Assembly: GCA_023386955.1 (NCBI GenBank) | Contig: JAEWIS010000021.1 | Span: 1 to 64,000 of the forward strand | Source of the DNA: Bacillota bacterium | GTDB taxonomy: Bacteria; Bacillota; Bacilli; Paenibacillales; NBRC-103111 | Length of the DNA stretch: 64,000 nucleotides | Direction: 5' to 3' | In this document: positions 1 to 8,756 of the stretch, in pieces | How the letters are laid out: every line of letters begins with the position of its first letter | Numbering within the stretch: position 1 is the stretch's first letter | Notes under the pieces: generated by a model | The model's database searches: none | What the model was told of the DNA's origin: nothing | What the model saw: the letters and a program-made list of their open reading frames with translations, nothing else | Position numbers and translations under genes: made by a program

Positions 1-127
1 CTCAGGGCGAGCGTCTCTTTTCATGCACTATCCCCTTTGCTCAGGGCGAGCGTCTCTTTTCATGCACTATCCCCTTTGCTCAGGGCGAGCGTCTCTTTTC
101 ATGCACTATCCCCTTTGCTCAGGGGGA
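1..127. repeat. 39-bp tandem repeat, 3 copies plus partial
   Basis: Copies at 1-39, 40-78 and 79-117 are identical, and a fourth begins at 118 and decays. Each unit contains the core CACTATCCCCTTTGCTCAGG, which also occurs near 31.65 and 62.73 kb. An inverted copy of the core lies at 190-209, so a hairpin between about 104-123 and 190-209 is possible. The reading frame crossing the repeat encodes only a repeated peptide with no ribosome site, so I treat the first 287 bases as non-coding. The array may extend left of the window. Confidence 0.9.
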
Positions 128-189
128 CGTTCCATTCCTCTCATTATCCCTTTCGTTCAGGATCAGAAAGATCGGGGATGGGGCGGGTT

Positions 190-209
190 CCTGAGCCAAG
201 GGGATAGTG
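190..209 (-). repeat. Inverted copy of the dispersed 20-bp repeat
   Basis: CCTGAGCCAAGGGGATAGTG is the reverse complement, with one mismatch, of the core of the upstream 39-bp units. It lies between that array and the 3' end of hrpB. It resembles the inverted pair flanking the 31.65-32.14 kb region. Confidence 0.75.
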
Positions 210-287
210 TCCGAAAAGGAGCAAAAACCCCCCTTTACACCGGAGGGGGTCTACGTCAAGAGCGGTCGGATGCAAGCCAAATTCCCC

Positions 288-2981
288 CTATCCCTGGGGT
301 TTTGGCCTGACCCGGTTAGTGGGGATTGCCTCCAGGGGATTATCCGGCCAGTAATGCTTGGGATACCGGCCCTTGAGGTCCTTTTTCACGTCAAAATAGG
401 TTTCCCGCCAGAAGCCTGCCAGGTCCCGGGTAACCTGCACCGGGCGTTGGGCCGGGGACAGCAGATGGATCACCACCGGCACCCGTCCGCCGCCAATCCG
501 CGGCGTTTCGGTCAAGCCAAAAAGCTCCTGCAGCCGGACTGCTATAAAAGGCTGGCCCGGGTCGCTGTAATCCACCGGAATCCGCGAGCCGCTGGGCACC
601 TGCAAATGGGTTGGGGCATGCCGGTCCAGCTCCTGGCGGCGGCTCCAATCCAACAGCCCCGTTAAGGCCTCCCCCAGATTCACGCGGGTCAAATCCTGCT
701 TGCTGCGCATTCCTTCCGCATAGGGTCCCAGCCAATCCGGCAAAGCAGCCAACAGCGTCTCCTCCGCAACATCCGGCCAGGACGGATCAGCCAGCTGCAT
801 AAAACGAAGCCGCTGGAGCAGCTGCCTGGATGCCTTGGTCCAAGGCAGAGCCTCCAGCCCATCCTTGGCGATAGCCGCAAGCAGCGCCCGAGTCACCAGC
901 GGAGCCGGGGGATTCTGCAGCTGCTTTTCCTTCAGAATCAGCGAACCCAGCCGGAGGCGCTTTTTGGCCCGGACAGCCTGAGCCGCATCCTCCCACTCCA
1001 CTGCTTCCTCTTCCTCCAGCCCTTCGTGCAGGTACGTTTCCAGATGGGCAAGCTCCACCGGTGCCGCCAAATAAATGCGGCTGTCCGCTCCTTGGTCGTC
1101 CAGCTCCGCTGCAACCAAATAGGGAATACCGGCCAGATGCTGGTCAGCCGCCATTACCGCTCCCCGCCCATTGGACAACAGGTACCGTCCACGGGAACGC
1201 TGCTGGCCGATCCGGTCAGGATAAGCAAAAGCAAGCAGCAGTCCGCAATAGGCCAAATCCGCTCCCGGGCTGGAAAGGGCGGGCAGTGGGGCGGTTGCCG
1301 GAGTGGGGCTGCCAGCTGCGGTGGAACCTGCGGGACTTTCAGCTATGGTGGAGCCTGCGGGAATGCCCGCTACGGGAGAGCCTGCCGAACTGCCAGCTGC
1401 GGGAGAAGCGGCTGGTCGGCGGCCGGTGTCTGCCTGGGCGCCGCCCAACTCCCGCGCCCACCAGGATGCCTCCGCACGTACCCGCGCCAGAGCCGCCGGG
1501 TCGGCCCGGAGTCCCAGACTACGGGCCTCGCCCCCGGCGTTTCGCAGCGCCTCTACCCGCAGGCGGAGGTCCGTATTGGGTGCGGCACCCTCCGCCGCGC
1601 GGAGCACGTCACGCTCGCCGAGCAGCGCAGCGAGCTCGCAGCCCAGGCCTTGAAGGCCCAGCTCCCGGGCCTTCAAGGCCATATGGGCCAGCCGGGGGTG
1701 GAGCCCCAGCCCGGCCATGGCCCTGCCGTGGGGCGTAACGGTGCCGTCCGCCCCAAGTGCACCCAAGCGCCGGAGCAGCGCCCGCGCTTGAGCCAAAGCC
1801 GCGGCTGGCGGAGCGTCCAGCCAGCGCAGCTCCTCCGGCGCGGCGCCCCACGCCGCCAGATCCAGGCATAAAGGCGCCAGATCCGCCTCCAGAATCTCCG
1901 GGGTGGTTCGGGCGGGCAGCTGCCCCTGGTCCTGCTCCGGCCACAGCCGGTAGCAGACACCCGGGCCCTGCCGCCCGGCGCGGCCCCTCCGCTGATCGGC
2001 GGAGGCCACCGACACCGGCACCGTGTCCAGCCGGGTCATACCCGTGCGCGGCGAAAAACGCGGCACCCGGGATAACCCCGCGTCCACCACAACGCGGACT
2101 CCGTCTACGGTCAGACTGGTTTCGGCGATGGAGGTGGCCAGCACCACCTTGCGCGTCCCCGGCTGTGCAGGGGCCAACGCCAGATCCTGTGCCTCCTGCG
2201 GCAGGGTTCCGTGCAGCGGCAGAACGCGGACCGGACCAGCTGCCCCACCGGCGAGTTGGGCGGACAACCTTTCCTCGGTCCGGCGGATTTCACCCGCTCC
2301 GGGCAGGAAAACCAAGATATCCCCCTGGTTTTCCCGCAGGGCGGTGACTACAGCAGCGGCTGTCCGGTCTTCCAGACGCCCTTCCGGGCGTTTAGGCAGG
2401 TAGCGGGTTTCTACCGGATACGCCCGGCCCGTGCTCACCACAACCGGCGCCTCTCCCATCAAAGCGGCTACCGGCTCCGCCTCCAGAGTGGCGGACATGA
2501 CCACCAGCCTAAGGTCGTCCCGCAGGAGCTCCTTGGCTTGCAGACACAGAGCCAGCCCCAAATCGGCATGGAGGCTGCGCTCGTGGAATTCGTCGAAGAG
2601 CACCGCCGCCACTCCCGACAGCTCCGGGTCCTCCTGGAGCATCCGGGTCAGCACCCCTTCGGTGATAACTTCAATCCGGGTTTTGGATCCCACCCGTGTG
2701 TCCATCCTCACCCTGTAGCCGACGGTTTGCCCTACCGGTTCACCCAACGATGCCGCCATATAGCGGGCTGCCGAACGGGCCGCCAGCCGTCTGGGCTCCA
2801 GCATCAGAATCCGTTTGCCCACCGCCCACGTCTCCTCCAGAAGAGCCAGCGGCACTCTGGTGGTTTTACCCGCGCCCGGAGGAGCCACCAATACCGCACC
2901 GCACCCATCCCGAAGCGCAACCTTCAAGGAAGGGAGCGCTTCATCCACCGGCAATCCTGCGTTTTCCCGACCACTCACCAT
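288..2981 (-). CDS. hrpB: ATP-dependent helicase HrpB
   Basis: DEAH/RHA-family helicase of the HrpB type, an NTP-driven nucleic-acid unwinder whose cellular role is poorly defined. About 897 residues. Walker A APPGAGKTT is at 33-41, the DEFH box at 130-133, and motif VI QRRGRAGR near 330, followed by the helicase-associated and HrpB C-terminal domains. The ATG at 2981 is chosen because a GGGGTGG ribosome site precedes it; longer readings upstream run antisense into the divergent MerR gene. Odd feature: residues about 514-572 are an Ala/Ser/Gly/Pro-rich insertion encoded by a 27-bp tandem repeat, lying between two well-conserved stretches. This makes the protein longer than the roughly 820-850 residues I expect for the family. 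Confidence 0.93.
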   Translation of the reverse strand: MVSGRENAGLPVDEALPSLKVALRDGCGAVLVAPPGAGKTTRVPLALLEETWAVGKRILMLEPRRLAARSAARYMAASLGEPVGQTVGYRVRMDTRVGSKTRIEVITEGVLTRMLQEDPELSGVAAVLFDEFHERSLHADLGLALCLQAKELLRDDLRLVVMSATLEAEPVAALMGEAPVVVSTGRAYPVETRYLPKRPEGRLEDRTAAAVVTALRENQGDILVFLPGAGEIRRTEERLSAQLAGGAAGPVRVLPLHGTLPQEAQDLALAPAQPGTRKVVLATSIAETSLTVDGVRVVVDAGLSRVPRFSPRTGMTRLDTVPVSVASADQRRGRAGRQGPGVCYRLWPEQDQGQLPARTTPEILEADLAPLCLDLAAWGAAPEELRWLDAPPAAALAQARALLRRLGALGADGTVTPHGRAMAGLGLHPRLAHMALKARELGLQGLGCELAALLGERDVLRAAEGAAPNTDLRLRVEALRNAGGEARSLGLRADPAALARVRAEASWWARELGGAQADTGRRPAASPAAGSSAGSPVAGIPAGSTIAESPAGSTAAGSPTPATAPLPALSSPGADLAYCGLLLAFAYPDRIGQQRSRGRYLLSNGRGAVMAADQHLAGIPYLVAAELDDQGADSRIYLAAPVELAHLETYLHEGLEEEEAVEWEDAAQAVRAKKRLRLGSLILKEKQLQNPPAPLVTRALLAAIAKDGLEALPWTKASRQLLQRLRFMQLADPSWPDVAEETLLAALPDWLGPYAEGMRSKQDLTRVNLGEALTGLLDWSRRQELDRHAPTHLQVPSGSRIPVDYSDPGQPFIAVRLQELFGLTETPRIGGGRVPVVIHLLSPAQRPVQVTRDLAGFWRETYFDVKKDLKGRYPKHYWPDNPLEAIPTNRVRPKPQG
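1294..1401. repeat. 27-bp minisatellite inside hrpB
   Basis: Units begin at 1294, 1321, 1348 and 1375, with a decayed start at 1402, giving an exact 27-bp pitch. Because 27 is a multiple of three the frame is kept, and each unit adds nine residues rich in Ala, Gly, Ser and Pro. Copies differ by several substitutions. Confidence 0.85.
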
Positions 2982-3068
2982 GTCCACCCCTTTTTTTCTG
3001 CCGGCATCTGGCTCTCCCGGAGCCTCCCCGCTATACTGTACATACAATTTCCACGAAGGAGTTTGCTT

Positions 3069-4037
3069 ATGGATACCTTCCATATTACAGAAGCCGCCCG
3101 CCGTTTGGGCATCAGCACCAGAACCATCCGTTTTTACGAGGAAAAAGGGCTGCTTACCCTCTCCAAAGACCCCGAAAACGGCTACCGTCTGTTCAGCCCG
3201 CATGATCTGCTCCGTCTGGAGACCATCCTGGTGCTCCGGGAGGCTGGCCTGTCCATTCCCGATCTCTCCAATGTGCTGGCAACCTACGGAATGGGACAAA
3301 AAGAGGAGAGTCTGTATCTGCTTGAGCTCCAGCGTTCCCTCTTGTATGCCCGGCGGCTGGATCTGGACAACCAGATCCGCATGAATGAAGAACTGATCCG
3401 CAGCTTCTCCGGTACGGGCATGAAGCTGACACCCTCGCTCCATCATCAAGCAGAGGATATCCGCAAACAACGGGAGCTGCGCAGCAGCTGGACCGACCAC
3501 TACCGCTTTGATCTTTTGGCCGAAAGCTTCGACGCACAATTAACTGAGGACAGCACCCGGTATCCGGGCTACAAAGACGCCATCCGGCTGATGGCCGGGC
3601 TGCTTGACCCGAAGCCGGGCGAGTCCGGTCTGGACATCGGAACGGGCACAGGCAACCTTGCAGAGGCGATGAACCGTTATGGCCCTATTATGAAGGGCAT
3701 CGACCAATCCCGGAGGATGCTGCAGGTATGCCGCCGCAAATTCCCCATGATGGAAACCAAGCTGGGCAATGCCTTGGCGATCCCGTACGATGGCGGCAGC
3801 TTCGATTTTGCTGCAAGCGGCTATGTGTTCCATTTGCTTTCTCCCGAAGAGCGCTGCCAAGCATTGGCGGAGCTGCTGCGCGTCCTTAAGCCGGAGGGCC
3901 GGTTTGCCGTCTGTGCTCTCCTGCCGGAGGAGGACTGGTCCTTCGTCTCCACCTTTCACTCAAGGCTGCAGATCAGGCTCCACTCGCTTCCCGGGCAAAA
4001 GAATGTTCATGTGTTATATGCGGCGAAAACCTGTTGA
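3069..4037 (+). CDS. MerR-family regulator fused to a SAM methyltransferase
   Basis: A 322-residue fusion. Residues 1-70 are a MerR winged helix (ITEAARRLGISTRTIRFYEEKG), followed by a helical dimerisation segment to about 125. Residues 160-322 form a class I methyltransferase with motif I LDIGTGTGN near 188. The ATG at 3069 follows AAGGAG at good distance and yields a canonical MerR N-terminus. The methyltransferase domain occupies the place of the usual MerR effector domain, so SAM or a methylatable ligand may act as the signal; this is inference. It is divergent from hrpB. A MerR-type promoter starts within its stop codon and drives the next gene, itself a methyltransferase. Confidence 0.88.
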   Translation: MDTFHITEAARRLGISTRTIRFYEEKGLLTLSKDPENGYRLFSPHDLLRLETILVLREAGLSIPDLSNVLATYGMGQKEESLYLLELQRSLLYARRLDLDNQIRMNEELIRSFSGTGMKLTPSLHHQAEDIRKQRELRSSWTDHYRFDLLAESFDAQLTEDSTRYPGYKDAIRLMAGLLDPKPGESGLDIGTGTGNLAEAMNRYGPIMKGIDQSRRMLQVCRRKFPMMETKLGNALAIPYDGGSFDFAASGYVFHLLSPEERCQALAELLRVLKPEGRFAVCALLPEEDWSFVSTFHSRLQIRLHSLPGQKNVHVLYAAKTC

Positions 4038-4064
4038 CCTTCACGCAGCGTGAACCTGTATAGT
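4034..4064 (+). promoter_or_regulatory. MerR-type promoter with 19-bp spacer and dyad operator
   Basis: TTGACC (4034-4039) and TATAGT (4059-4064) are separated by 19 bp, the stretched spacing typical of promoters activated by MerR-family proteins. The spacer carries a perfect dyad, TTCACG-CAG-CGTGAA (4040-4054). The -35 box overlaps the stop codon of the MerR-methyltransferase gene, making that protein the obvious candidate activator. Confidence 0.82.
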
Positions 4065-4110
4065 GAAACCAACGCCGGCCGGCCAACACTTATGCAGGAG
4101 GAACAATCTT

Positions 4111-4800
4111 ATGCCCGATCATGAACATGTTTACAACCGGCAAGCACATTTGTACGACCAAATGATTTCCCGCCAGCCCAGTCTGCTGCCCGCTTTACTC
4201 CGCATCCGCCCCTTGGAGGGGCTGGATATGGTAGATACAGGAGCCGGCACAGGCCGCCTGGCTGCGGTTTTGGCTCCTTTTGCCCATACGCTGGCGGTGT
4301 TTGACCGTTCGGAGGCCATGCTTCATCTTACCCGGCAAAAACTTGTCCCCCCGCTTTCCACCGAAAAGCTCCGCTACGGAACTGCCGACCACCGATGCCT
4401 GCCCGTTGGCGACAGCACTGCCGATCTGATAACGGCCGGGTGGAGCGTCTGCTACCTGGCCAGCAGCAATCATGCGGACTGGCAAATCGCTCTGGAGCGC
4501 ACTCTTGCAGAATTCCGGCGGATTCTCCGGCCGGGCGGGACCATCGTGATTCTGGAAACTATGGGCACCGGTACGGACGGACCGCAGGCGCCGGATTTTC
4601 TAACCGGTTATTATCAACAGTTGGAGAACACGTATGGCTTCACCTTTTCCCTGCTGCCGATGGATTACACCTTCGAGAGCGTTGAAGAGGCGGTGGAGCT
4701 CACGGAATTTTTCTTCGGCGAAGCCTTGTCCCGGCAGGTCCGGGCCAAGGGGGTTCCGGTTGTCCGCGAGTGGGCGGGCATGTGGACGCTGACGGTGTAA
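4111..4800 (+). CDS. Class I SAM-dependent methyltransferase
   Basis: 229 residues with a Rossmann methyltransferase fold. Motif I VDTGAGTGR is near 40-48, followed by an acidic residue at the end of strand 2 (VFDRSEAML), then LRPGGTIVILET as the post-motif strand. The ATG at 4111 follows AGGAGG at 4096-4101. It lies 73 bp after the MerR-methyltransferase fusion and behind its own MerR-type promoter, so the two are probably a regulator-target pair. The substrate cannot be read from sequence. The fold could serve a small molecule, a ubiquinone/menaquinone-like lipid or an antibiotic. Confidence 0.85.
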   Translation: MPDHEHVYNRQAHLYDQMISRQPSLLPALLRIRPLEGLDMVDTGAGTGRLAAVLAPFAHTLAVFDRSEAMLHLTRQKLVPPLSTEKLRYGTADHRCLPVGDSTADLITAGWSVCYLASSNHADWQIALERTLAEFRRILRPGGTIVILETMGTGTDGPQAPDFLTGYYQQLENTYGFTFSLLPMDYTFESVEEAVELTEFFFGEALSRQVRAKGVPVVREWAGMWTLTV

Positions 4801-4842
4801 GTCTTGGGTTGAGGAGGCGGTTTCTCCCGGCAGCGTCTTTTG

Positions 4843-5748
4843 TCAGGCGGCTTCGCAGGCTTCCGCCCGGGTGCGGCTTGCCTTGGCTGCTGCACGCAAG
4901 GAGGACCATGTGTACACTACCAGCGCCGCCCAAATCAGCCCGAAGCTGATCCAACGCGCCGTGTCAAAGGTTTCGTGATACACCGCCACGCCGAGAATCA
5001 GCGTAATCGTCGGTCCCACGTATTGGATAAAGCCGATGGTGGACAGAGAGAGTGTACCTGCCGCTTTGGCGAACCAAAATAACGGCATAACGGTGGCCGC
5101 CCCCGCCAGCAGCAGCAAAATCCAATGCCATGTGTCCAGACTGCCTGTGCCGGCTTGACCGGTGAACTGGGTATATAACAGATAGATGGCCGCCAGAGGT
5201 GCGACAAAGGTTGTTTCCCATGCCAGTCCAAGGGTGGCGTCTACGTTGGCTTTTTTCTTGATCAAGCCGTAGAGGGCAAAGCTGGCCGCCAGCACCAGGG
5301 ATATCCACGGCAGCCGGCCATGCTCGATGGTCACCACAGCTACACCGGTAAAGGCAAGCGCAATCGCTGCCCACTGTCCGGCATGGAGCCGCTCCTTCAG
5401 GAACAGCACACCCAGCAGCACGTTTAGCAGCGGATTCATATAATAACCGAGGCTGGTTTCCACCATATGCCCGTTGTTCACCGCCCAGATGAATACCAGC
5501 CAGTTGGTGCTGATGAGAATCGAAGCCAGCCCCAGGTAACGGGCCGTCCGCCTGTTCCGGACCACCTGGCGGTATTCGCTGAAGCGGCGGGAAATGAGCA
5601 GAATCCCCATCAGAAAGACCAGGGACCACACCATCCGGTGTCCCAGTATTTCCCACGCCGGCACCGAGTCCAGCGCCTTCCAATATAGCGGGAGAAACCC
5701 CCACGCCAAATATGCCAGCAAGGCATATGTAAATCCTTTGGTGTTCAT
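4843..5748 (-). CDS. rarD: EamA-family transporter RarD
   Basis: 301-residue inner-membrane protein of the drug/metabolite transporter superfamily, with ten predicted hydrophobic segments and two EamA repeats. The opening MNTKGFTYALLAYLAWGFLPLYWK and the following HRMVWS segment are characteristic of RarD (chloramphenicol-sensitive protein). Its physiological substrate is not established. An AGGAGG ribosome site sits about 10 bases before the ATG. It converges with the methyltransferase upstream with 42 bp between them. No partner gene is apparent. Confidence 0.9.
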   Translation of the reverse strand: MNTKGFTYALLAYLAWGFLPLYWKALDSVPAWEILGHRMVWSLVFLMGILLISRRFSEYRQVVRNRRTARYLGLASILISTNWLVFIWAVNNGHMVETSLGYYMNPLLNVLLGVLFLKERLHAGQWAAIALAFTGVAVVTIEHGRLPWISLVLAASFALYGLIKKKANVDATLGLAWETTFVAPLAAIYLLYTQFTGQAGTGSLDTWHWILLLLAGAATVMPLFWFAKAAGTLSLSTIGFIQYVGPTITLILGVAVYHETFDTARWISFGLIWAALVVYTWSSLRAAAKASRTRAEACEAA

Positions 5749-5883
5749 TCCTTATATCCTCCTGTCCGAGCCCAAAATTCCATGACGCCATGGCCATGCT
5801 TTGTCAAACTAAAGGCTAATTATAGCACACTGTTCCGGATTTGGGACGGGGGCCGGATCAGCTGTTTTTGCCAGAATGACGAA

Positions 5884-6063
5884 ATGCAAAAGTGCAGGTA
5901 AATTCTTCGATTTGCGCCAAAATGACAGGCCATCCTGCAAAAGTGCATCTATTTCGGCGCAGATACGTCCAAATTGCGGTTCAGGGTAAAAATAACTGCA
6001 CTTTTGCAGGAAGAGGTCCGAATTCAACGTTGGCCAAGAAAATAACTGCACTTTTGCAGGAAG
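5884..6063. repeat. Nested inverted element D (50-nt pitch)
   Basis: The arm seed TGCAAAAGTGCA occurs forward at 5885 and 5936 (51-nt pitch). Its complement TGCACTTTTGCA occurs at 5997 and 6047 (50-nt pitch), each with an adjacent AAAATAAC or CTATTTCGGC segment. The layout forward-forward-reverse-reverse matches the elements at 31.7, 35.6, 43.9 and 51.6 kb. It lies in the 565-bp gap between rarD and the chemotaxis receptor gene. Confidence 0.85.
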
Positions 6064-6177
6064 CATGCGGAGCGAGGCAGGCGCAGGGTTTGAAAGTAGA
6101 AAATTGGTGGGATTCTGGGTTTCTGGGTTTCGGGGCTGCAGAGGACCGAGTTCCCTCCTGCCTCCTGACCACAGCCA

Positions 6178-6209
6178 ACAGGCCGTCCATCCGGACGGCC
6201 TGTTTTTTA
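6178..6209 (+). terminator. Rho-independent terminator
   Basis: A perfect 11-bp stem (6178-6188 with 6193-6203) with a four-base loop is followed by TTTTTT on the plus strand. No plus-strand gene ends nearby, so it may stop a transcript arising in the repeat element just upstream. Confidence 0.75.
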
Positions 6210-6220
6210 TGCCGAGGCTG

Positions 6221-6334
6221 CTGCCAGCGCTCCACGGCTATTCCTTGCTCTAATTCTGCTGCCAGCGCTCCACGGCTATTCCTTGCTCTAATTCTGCTTT
6301 CAGCGCTCCGCGGCTATTCCTTCACCTTAAACTG
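6221..6334. repeat. 38-bp triplication at the 3' end of the chemotaxis gene
   Basis: Copies start at 6221, 6259 and 6297. The last contains the TAG stop (6314-6316) and last codons of the chemotaxis receptor gene. The two downstream copies are nearly identical to each other and more diverged from the coding copy, suggesting duplication of the gene end into the 3' flank. Confidence 0.85.
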
Positions 6335-8017
6335 CTGCAGCAGCTCCTGCAGGCTGTCCGCCAGGCGGGACAGGTCCGCCGAGGAGGCGGATACCTCCTC
6401 CATGGAGGCCAGCTGCTCCTCGGAGGAAGCGGCCACTGTTTGGGTGTTCATGGATGTGCTCCGGGCCACTTCCTCCAGACCGCCGAAGGTTTGCTCCGCC
6501 TCCTGCACCTGCTCCACGATGGTATTGGTGATCCGGGTGGTTTCCCTGACCTTCAGCTCCACTTCCTTCATGGCCTGGACGATCTCCCCGAACTTCAAAT
6601 CGGTTTCCTCCACCGCCGCCATACCCCCGTTGACCTGGTCCTTCACCTGAACCATGGAGCCCACAGTGCGCTCGATATCCGCACGGATGTCGCTGATCAG
6701 CTCCGCCACCTTCTCCGCAGAGGTCCGGGAGCCCTCCGCCAGCTTCTTCACCTCGCCGGCCACAACCGCAAACCCTCTGCCGGATTCCCCGGCCCGGGCC
6801 GCTTCAATCCCCGCATTCAACGCCAGAAGGTTGGTTTGAACCGCAATCCCTGCAATCACCTTTACCATCTCCTCAATTTGCTCCGACCGGTGGGCCAGGC
6901 TGCGGATCGCCGCATCGGACTGATCCACGGCGCCATGAATCTGCATCATCTGGGCCACGGTGCGCTGAACCGCCTGGGCCCCTTCCCCTGCCAGCTGGCC
7001 CGCCACGGCCGTCCGCTCCAGCGCTTCCCGGGAATCCCCGCCAATGGCGCTCATCCCCGCCGCGATATCCTGCATCAGCTTGCCGCTTTCATTGGTTGCG
7101 GCCAGCTGGGAGTCCGCCCCGGCGGAGATATCCTGGATGGACATGGCGATATGCTCGGTGGCCTTGCTGGTTTCATCGGCGCTGACCGTCAGGATCTCCG
7201 CTGTACCGGCAACCTGCTCGGCAGTGGATGCCGCACCTTGAATAAGACGGATCAGCCCTTCGCGCATCCGGTTAAAGCTGCTCACCAGCATGCCGATCTC
7301 ATCCTGCGACCGGTCCGCCACCTCCACGGTGAAGTCGCCGTGTCCGGCAGCCTCCAGTGAGGCCTTCACCCGGCCGATGCGGCGGGACAAACCCCAGACG
7401 AAGAAGAAAATTGCCACTACGGAGACGACCAGTACACCGGCCAGAATGATCCACACCAGCCTCATGGCTTCATTGGCATGCTCGAGCACAGCCGCCTCGG
7501 AGGTGCCGGCGAACAGAATGCCCACCGTTTCTCCTCCTTTATTTTTGAGAGGCAGATAAGAGGTTTGGTATTCCTCTCCCAGAATAGTGGCGGTGCCCTG
7601 GTAGGCTTCACTCCGCTTCAATACCACCTCTTCCACCGACGGATCCACTGTGGTTCCCACCGCCCGGCTGCCATCCTCCTTCAAAACATTGGTGGCTACC
7701 CGGGTATTGCCCTGAAAAAGGGTCATCTTATTGCCGGTGGACGTTTGGATTTCATCCAATATTTCATTATTGCCGTTCATCTTCTGGGTGCCCTTGTATA
7801 AACCCTCCGCATTCACGGACCAATCACCGGGATAACGGGCCTCCAGATATTTCAACGCCAGAGCATTGGTACCGACCGCATTCTGGGATACCTCATCCCG
7901 GATTCCGTCCTTGAGCATCATCAAAAACATTTGGGACATGGTAACTGCCATCATAAGCAGCAGCAGCAGAAACATCAGAAAAATTTTCGGTCCCAACTTC
8001 ATTTTACGAAGTAACAT
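6314..8017 (-). CDS. Methyl-accepting chemotaxis protein
   Basis: Transmembrane chemoreceptor of about 567 residues. A first membrane helix (residues 10-30) precedes an extracytoplasmic sensor of roughly 150 residues resembling a single Cache domain (GNTRVATNVLKEDG, TSYLPLKNKGGETVGILFAG). A second helix is near 190-210, then HAMP, then a long cytoplasmic coiled coil with the conserved hairpin tip (IAGIAVQTNLLALNAGIEAA). The ATG at 8017 is preferred because AAGGAAG lies at proper distance; an ATG 23 codons upstream lacks this. No chemotaxis kinase genes are nearby, so it is an orphan receptor. A 38-bp repeat begins in its last codons. Confidence 0.93.
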   Translation of the reverse strand: MLLRKMKLGPKIFLMFLLLLLMMAVTMSQMFLMMLKDGIRDEVSQNAVGTNALALKYLEARYPGDWSVNAEGLYKGTQKMNGNNEILDEIQTSTGNKMTLFQGNTRVATNVLKEDGSRAVGTTVDPSVEEVVLKRSEAYQGTATILGEEYQTSYLPLKNKGGETVGILFAGTSEAAVLEHANEAMRLVWIILAGVLVVSVVAIFFFVWGLSRRIGRVKASLEAAGHGDFTVEVADRSQDEIGMLVSSFNRMREGLIRLIQGAASTAEQVAGTAEILTVSADETSKATEHIAMSIQDISAGADSQLAATNESGKLMQDIAAGMSAIGGDSREALERTAVAGQLAGEGAQAVQRTVAQMMQIHGAVDQSDAAIRSLAHRSEQIEEMVKVIAGIAVQTNLLALNAGIEAARAGESGRGFAVVAGEVKKLAEGSRTSAEKVAELISDIRADIERTVGSMVQVKDQVNGGMAAVEETDLKFGEIVQAMKEVELKVRETTRITNTIVEQVQEAEQTFGGLEEVARSTSMNTQTVAASSEEQLASMEEVSASSADLSRLADSLQELLQQFKVKE

Positions 8018-8256
8018 GTGCTCGCTTCCTTTCCATGGTGAGTCTAAGTTGTATAAGTCGGCAACTTTTCTTACTTTATTCGACATTCTTCTTCACAACC
8101 CTTTAGACCTATTTCTGGCATTTCGAATTTAAATGAAATTTGAATCCCATTTACATTAGACTTGATTCAAAAAGCCTCCCCGTCACCTGCCCGGATAAAC
8201 CGGCATATGCTGATTGCAGCCGGAATGCAAGCCCGTGGAAAAAGAGGAGGATCCTT

Positions 8257-8598
8257 ATGCCGCCCCGTTATCGGATCATTGTCGATTTATCGCAGCTTAT
8301 GCTGCATTTGCTGGAGGGAGACACGGTGGTAAAATCTTATCCTGTGGGCATTGGCACCATTGCCTCCGCTTCCCCCGAGGGTCTGTTTAAAATAATCAAC
8401 AAACAGCCCAATCCCGGCGGCCCCTTCGGAGCTTTCTGGATGGGACTCTCTAAACCCCATTACGGCATCCACGGAACCAACCGTCCCGACTCCGTCGGCA
8501 AACGGAGCTCCCACGGATGCATCCGCATGCACAACGCCGATGTGCTGGATTTGGCCGCGAAGGTATCGGTTGGTACTGAAGTACGGATACGGAAATAA
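8257..8598 (+). CDS. Short L,D-transpeptidase (YkuD domain)
   Basis: 113 residues, essentially a bare YkuD domain. The catalytic signature is complete: H72 in the HGTN motif, and S85-H86-G87-C88-I-R-M with C88 as nucleophile. Such enzymes cross-link peptidoglycan peptides 3-3 or attach proteins. The ATG at 8257 follows AGGAGG; no signal peptide, LysM or membrane helix is encoded at this start, and the upstream reading to 8140 does not add one. Either it is released by another route or it acts late, for example in the mother cell during sporulation (inference). Confidence 0.88.
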   Translation: MPPRYRIIVDLSQLMLHLLEGDTVVKSYPVGIGTIASASPEGLFKIINKQPNPGGPFGAFWMGLSKPHYGIHGTNRPDSVGKRSSHGCIRMHNADVLDLAAKVSVGTEVRIRK

Positions 8599-8756
8599 AT
8601 ACATGACATATATATAACATTATATGTTGTGTAATTTAGGTACATGTTACATTTTCAGCAACTTTGAAGCCAAATACATTCCCTTTTCCTGAAAACCGGC
8701 TATAATCAAGCCATAGATATGGCAAGTTATATCCCATAGCAGAGGAGAGGGTAACC

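Noticed and set aside
23..310. Open frame across the 39-bp repeat
   Set aside because: Encodes only a repeated peptide, has no ribosome site, and follows the repeat pitch (39 is a multiple of three).
5809..6066. 85-codon minus-strand frame in the rarD-chemotaxis gap
   Set aside because: Lies within the inverted repeat element and has no ribosome site.
6440..7360. Long plus-strand frame opposite the chemotaxis gene
   Set aside because: His/Leu-rich shadow of the coiled-coil coding strand.
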